Position numbers and translations under genes: made by a program. Shown here piece after piece: positions 6,201 through 7,127 of a stretch of 7,127 nucleotides of DNA; the stretch's first letter is position 1, and the number at the start of each line of letters is the position of its first letter. The notes beneath the pieces are model-generated. The model saw only the letters and a program-made list of their open reading frames with translations, made no database searches and had not been told where the DNA came from. Origin of the DNA: Promethearchaeota archaeon (GTDB lineage Archaea > Asgardarchaeota > Lokiarchaeia > Sigynarchaeales > SOKP01); the NCBI GenBank assembly GCA_016839905.1, contig JAEOTJ010000253.1, positions 1 to 7,127 on the forward strand, given 5' to 3'.

Positions 6201-7127
6201 ATTTCAAGGAATATTAAATATTTCTGCGAGAGCTATTTCTAATTCTGAGAAAAACTACTTATCAAGCGCTAATCTAACTTTCATTGGTGAAAAATCTAAT
6301 AAAATTCTAATTGAAGGTCCCTTAACATGGTATAATAAATCAATTAAAATCTCTACTGCTGATTTCAACCTTGGAATTAACTATGTATATGTTAAATTTC
6401 AGCTTGAAAATTATTCCATTGAAACCTTTTCTTTTCAACTTTTTATAAAAGAACAGAAAATTAATTTAACTATCTCTATCAATTCAGTAAACATTACTGA
6501 AAATACTCTCATAAATTTATATTTTAAACAGGAAATAAATGTATCTGTAAGAGCTTTAGCAACTGTAGAAATGATTTATCTTGAAGGAGGATTAGTTACC
6601 TTTATTGGGGATTATTATGAGAAGAATTTTACTGAGACACCTTTGACTTATTACAATGCTTCTATTGTGATGGACGGTACGAAATTTGATACTGGCTTAA
6701 ATCACATTTATCTTAAGTTTCAATTAATAAATTACTCTACGACTTTATTTGCCTTTCAAATATTTCTCACTGAACAAGAAGTAAATCTTACAGTATCTAT
6801 AGATTCTAATGAGATTAATGAAAATACTCTCATAAACGTATATTTTAACCAGGAAATAAATGTTTCCGTTAGAGCGTTTGCGACAGCTGAACTGATATAT
6901 CTATCTGGAGGCTTAATCACGTGGATTGGGGACCATTACGAGGAAAATTTAACCGAGTCTCCGATAACATATTATAACGCTTCTATAGTTATGGATGGTT
7001 TGAATTTTGATGCGGGGATAAATTATATTCAATTAAAGTTCCAACAAACAAATTATACAACTACGCTTTTTGCATTTCAATTACTTATAAACGAACAAGA
7101 AGTTAATTTAACAGTTGACATTAATTC
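3136..7127 (+). CDS. Giant secreted/membrane-anchored surface protein with CUB-like domain and tandem 107-residue beta repeats (partial, C-terminus off the right edge)
   Basis: The frame stays open from ATG 3136 to the window end, at least 1330 residues. Residues 1-24 form a signal peptide or N-terminal anchor (KK followed by a hydrophobic stretch about 8-23) with no clear cleavage motif or lipobox. Residues about 170-245 look like a CUB-type beta-sandwich: AAIRAHFVNIS, TYDFVKIDDG, then SPWVKGDNLTVYLETD and GYYIDYYEYV. Residues about 262-422 look like a jelly-roll lectin-like domain ending IWFDNVTFVM. About 426-590 is another beta-rich region of unknown type. Ig-like sandwiches appear to occupy about 594-692, 697-795 and 796-891. 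From residue 892 the protein is a tandem array of exactly 107-residue repeats. By hand count there are about 60 N-x-S/T sequons, and Asn, Tyr, Ser and Thr are abundant with few Cys, as in glycosylated archaeal exoproteins. It probably acts outside the cell in surface structure, adhesion or binding; the ligand is unknown. A Shine-Dalgarno supports the start. A C-terminal membrane anchor would lie beyond the window. Confidence 0.9.
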   Translation, partial: MKKSYKFMLIGMVLLSILCLFIFNINYYRFENEDDLNQKSMDDNYILNLANNEAILFEGFENPLNITDYGKLYEYNQEISLSNSNKMNLSYYLDEMHDWEASRIDTSIKNIIDTRNWVNDSDFAYLGFNSIQRVYKNVTNYREWVMPQAEWLYLDDQTKETSYKNITQQGAAAIRAHFVNISTEDTYDFVKIDDGASTTYFQETGSHSNPFYSPWVKGDNLTVYLETDVSGRDYGYYIDYYEYVTGPAEHNYTYQSASLGETNYGYGLIENKTTAMYVELLAYQYFSGGYQAVYWNDNSSGITQNMEIPRGKILDASFSFDYYAESAFESNNLLMFFKVNDQIVYTKGFATIAQAGMNIWHSTGDINMKLWSNTSDVFGTFQTNQRVNYSIGITHIGNLQYTGEDRWQQIIWFDNVTFVMETLANATQDDINLTINEFSLFEGKQWGQASYNFTNWIGSPKLTINTSSNDLNFYLNTTVYGYHNATSKINQQNDVGLQYRILENGTILWEFYHNLYMPAQYSDFEFIIDKPKDWNFFLALDPTLQSRSFEGGGIGDDYLTINTTNAIFPGWWTFRATSPNSINILNTKMLKMGAWVHTSFLTGESTKIKTQINNSNQIPPNLGSTSVNLTIYHPNGTIFYEESSAPYSNGTTFFSDITFGSYNTTGGIYNYTLFWRNGTALGGLKSNFTIIHNSTMNLLKPDDAILDLITEAYVGDIIPLRLQLIDSENNNPISNALIHYNWTSGLNTFSEAALGVYETILDTSELSSNGFYEIFINSSKIGFKDYNFTLRINLLEETNLLQLESTYYIELHDNSTVKYSFTNSSGGGIAIATINLSINDFYYTITNHLDGNYTIEFDTSYINNLGVYQINFNFSAPAYETQFAVLQFELIEQSVSLEVLINDNQIIENSLIEVMFKEKINVSVRIYALIDSIYLSGGNVSWNADNHELNFTEGAGSWFNESIPISSTNYSSGLNFIFLKFTQSNYKVVTFGFQLLVSEQTANLTVNLNGQMISENSLTELTFQGILNISARAISNSEKNYLSSANLTFIGEKSNKILIEGPLTWYNKSIKISTADFNLGINYVYVKFQLENYSIETFSFQLFIKEQKINLTISINSVNITENTLINLYFKQEINVSVRALATVEMIYLEGGLVTFIGDYYEKNFTETPLTYYNASIVMDGTKFDTGLNHIYLKFQLINYSTTLFAFQIFLTEQEVNLTVSIDSNEINENTLINVYFNQEINVSVRAFATAELIYLSGGLITWIGDHYEENLTESPITYYNASIVMDGLNFDAGINYIQLKFQQTNYTTTLFAFQLLINEQEVNLTVDIN
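3643..3870 (+). other. CUB-like domain coding segment
   Basis: Residues about 170-245 of the surface protein follow the CUB pattern. A strand AAIRAHFVNIS is followed by TYDFVKIDDG (the Y-D-x-V-x-I-x-D-G signature), a Gly/Ser loop, WVKGDNLTVYLETDVS (the strand before the exposed Asp-Ser turn) and GYYIDYYEYV (the closing strand). The two disulfides of animal CUB domains are absent, as in other prokaryotic CUB-like sequences. The call rests on motif reading, not on a profile search. Confidence 0.55.
5809..6129 (+). repeat. Tandem repeat unit 1 (107 residues)
   Basis: Residues 892-998 begin EQSVSLEVLINDNQIIENSL and include KINVSVR, YLSGGNVSW and GLNFIFLKF, ending FGFQLLVS. This is the first recognisable unit of the 321-bp array. 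It is divergent from later copies but has the same length and landmarks: EQ start, IxENxL, INVSVR, YLSGG, GLN..F.KF and FxFQL. It is a likely single Ig-like beta-sandwich. Confidence 0.85.
6130..6450 (+). repeat. Tandem repeat unit 2 (107 residues)
   Basis: Residues 999-1105 begin EQTANLTVNLNGQMISENSL and end FSFQLFIK. Exact 107-residue length is kept with no indel. By hand alignment 47 of 107 residues match unit 3. Its middle (KNYLSSANLTFIGEKSNK) is the most divergent part, having lost the Gly-Gly of YLSGG. Confidence 0.85.
6451..6771 (+). repeat. Tandem repeat unit 3 (107 residues)
   Basis: Residues 1106-1212 begin EQKINLTISINSVNITENTL and include QEINVSVRALATVEMIYL and TPLTYYNASIVMDG, ending FAFQIFLT. 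By hand alignment 74 of 107 residues are identical to unit 4, and the DNA is visibly near-identical in places (for example GAAAATACTCTCATAAA in both). This points to a relatively recent duplication. Confidence 0.9.
6772..7092 (+). repeat. Tandem repeat unit 4 (107 residues)
   Basis: Residues 1213-1319 begin EQEVNLTVSIDSNEINENTL and end FAFQLLIN. They share QEINVSVRA, YL.GGL.T.IGD and TYYNASIVMDG with unit 3. Differences from unit 3 are mostly conservative, suggesting selection for the fold. Sequons recur at the same places (NVS, NLT, NAS, NYT). Confidence 0.9.
7093..7127 (+). repeat. Tandem repeat unit 5 (start only, cut by the window edge)
   Basis: EQEVNLTVDIN repeats the opening of unit 4 (EQEVNLTVSID) exactly 321 bases later, so the array continues past the edge. 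The number of further copies cannot be known from this window. Confidence 0.8.

Noticed and set aside
5809..7127. Tandem 321-bp repeats as a CRISPR-like array or mobile element
   Set aside because: The period is a multiple of three, the frame stays open throughout, and divergence is mostly conservative at the protein level, so these are protein-domain repeats.

Overview
This AT-rich 7.1 kb window looks like archaeal DNA, most probably from an Asgard archaeon of the Lokiarchaeia kind. Three things suggest this: a gelsolin-like domain in a small lysine-rich protein, a small neighbour beginning MPVGLIAMKW that resembles proteins I associate with Asgard genomes, and a giant secreted protein rich in N-glycosylation sequons with a CUB-like domain and tandem beta-sandwich repeats. 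Most starts lack a clear Shine-Dalgarno sequence and have TATA-like elements about 25-30 bases upstream, as expected for archaeal leaderless genes. The lineage is inferred from protein character only; there is no rRNA or marker gene here.

Layout. On the minus strand (1-1238) a two-gene unit reads leftward: a 290-residue protein with an N-terminal gelsolin-like domain, a Lys/Pro/Glu/Ile-rich linker and a helical C-terminus, then 21 bases later a conserved small protein cut by the left edge. A 148-base divergent promoter region separates this unit from a plus-strand PfkB-family kinase of the adenosine-kinase type (1387-2397). Next come a 110-residue mostly helical protein of unknown function (2543-2875) and a 260-base intergenic region with a dyad, TATA-like boxes and a good Shine-Dalgarno. 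From 3136 to the right edge and beyond runs one long open frame, at least 1330 residues: a secreted or membrane-anchored surface protein.

How the parts relate. The two minus-strand genes are probably co-transcribed and may act together, perhaps at an actin or membrane interface; this is inference. The kinase is a stand-alone metabolic gene for nucleoside or sugar phosphorylation. The surface protein has its own promoter region and the strongest ribosome binding site in the window. Its most striking property is an array of beta-rich repeats of exactly 107 residues (321 bp). The last two complete copies are much more alike than the earlier ones, and a further copy starts before the edge.

I found no tRNA, rRNA, CRISPR array, insertion sequence or attachment site. 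No gene-free stretch exceeds 300 bases.
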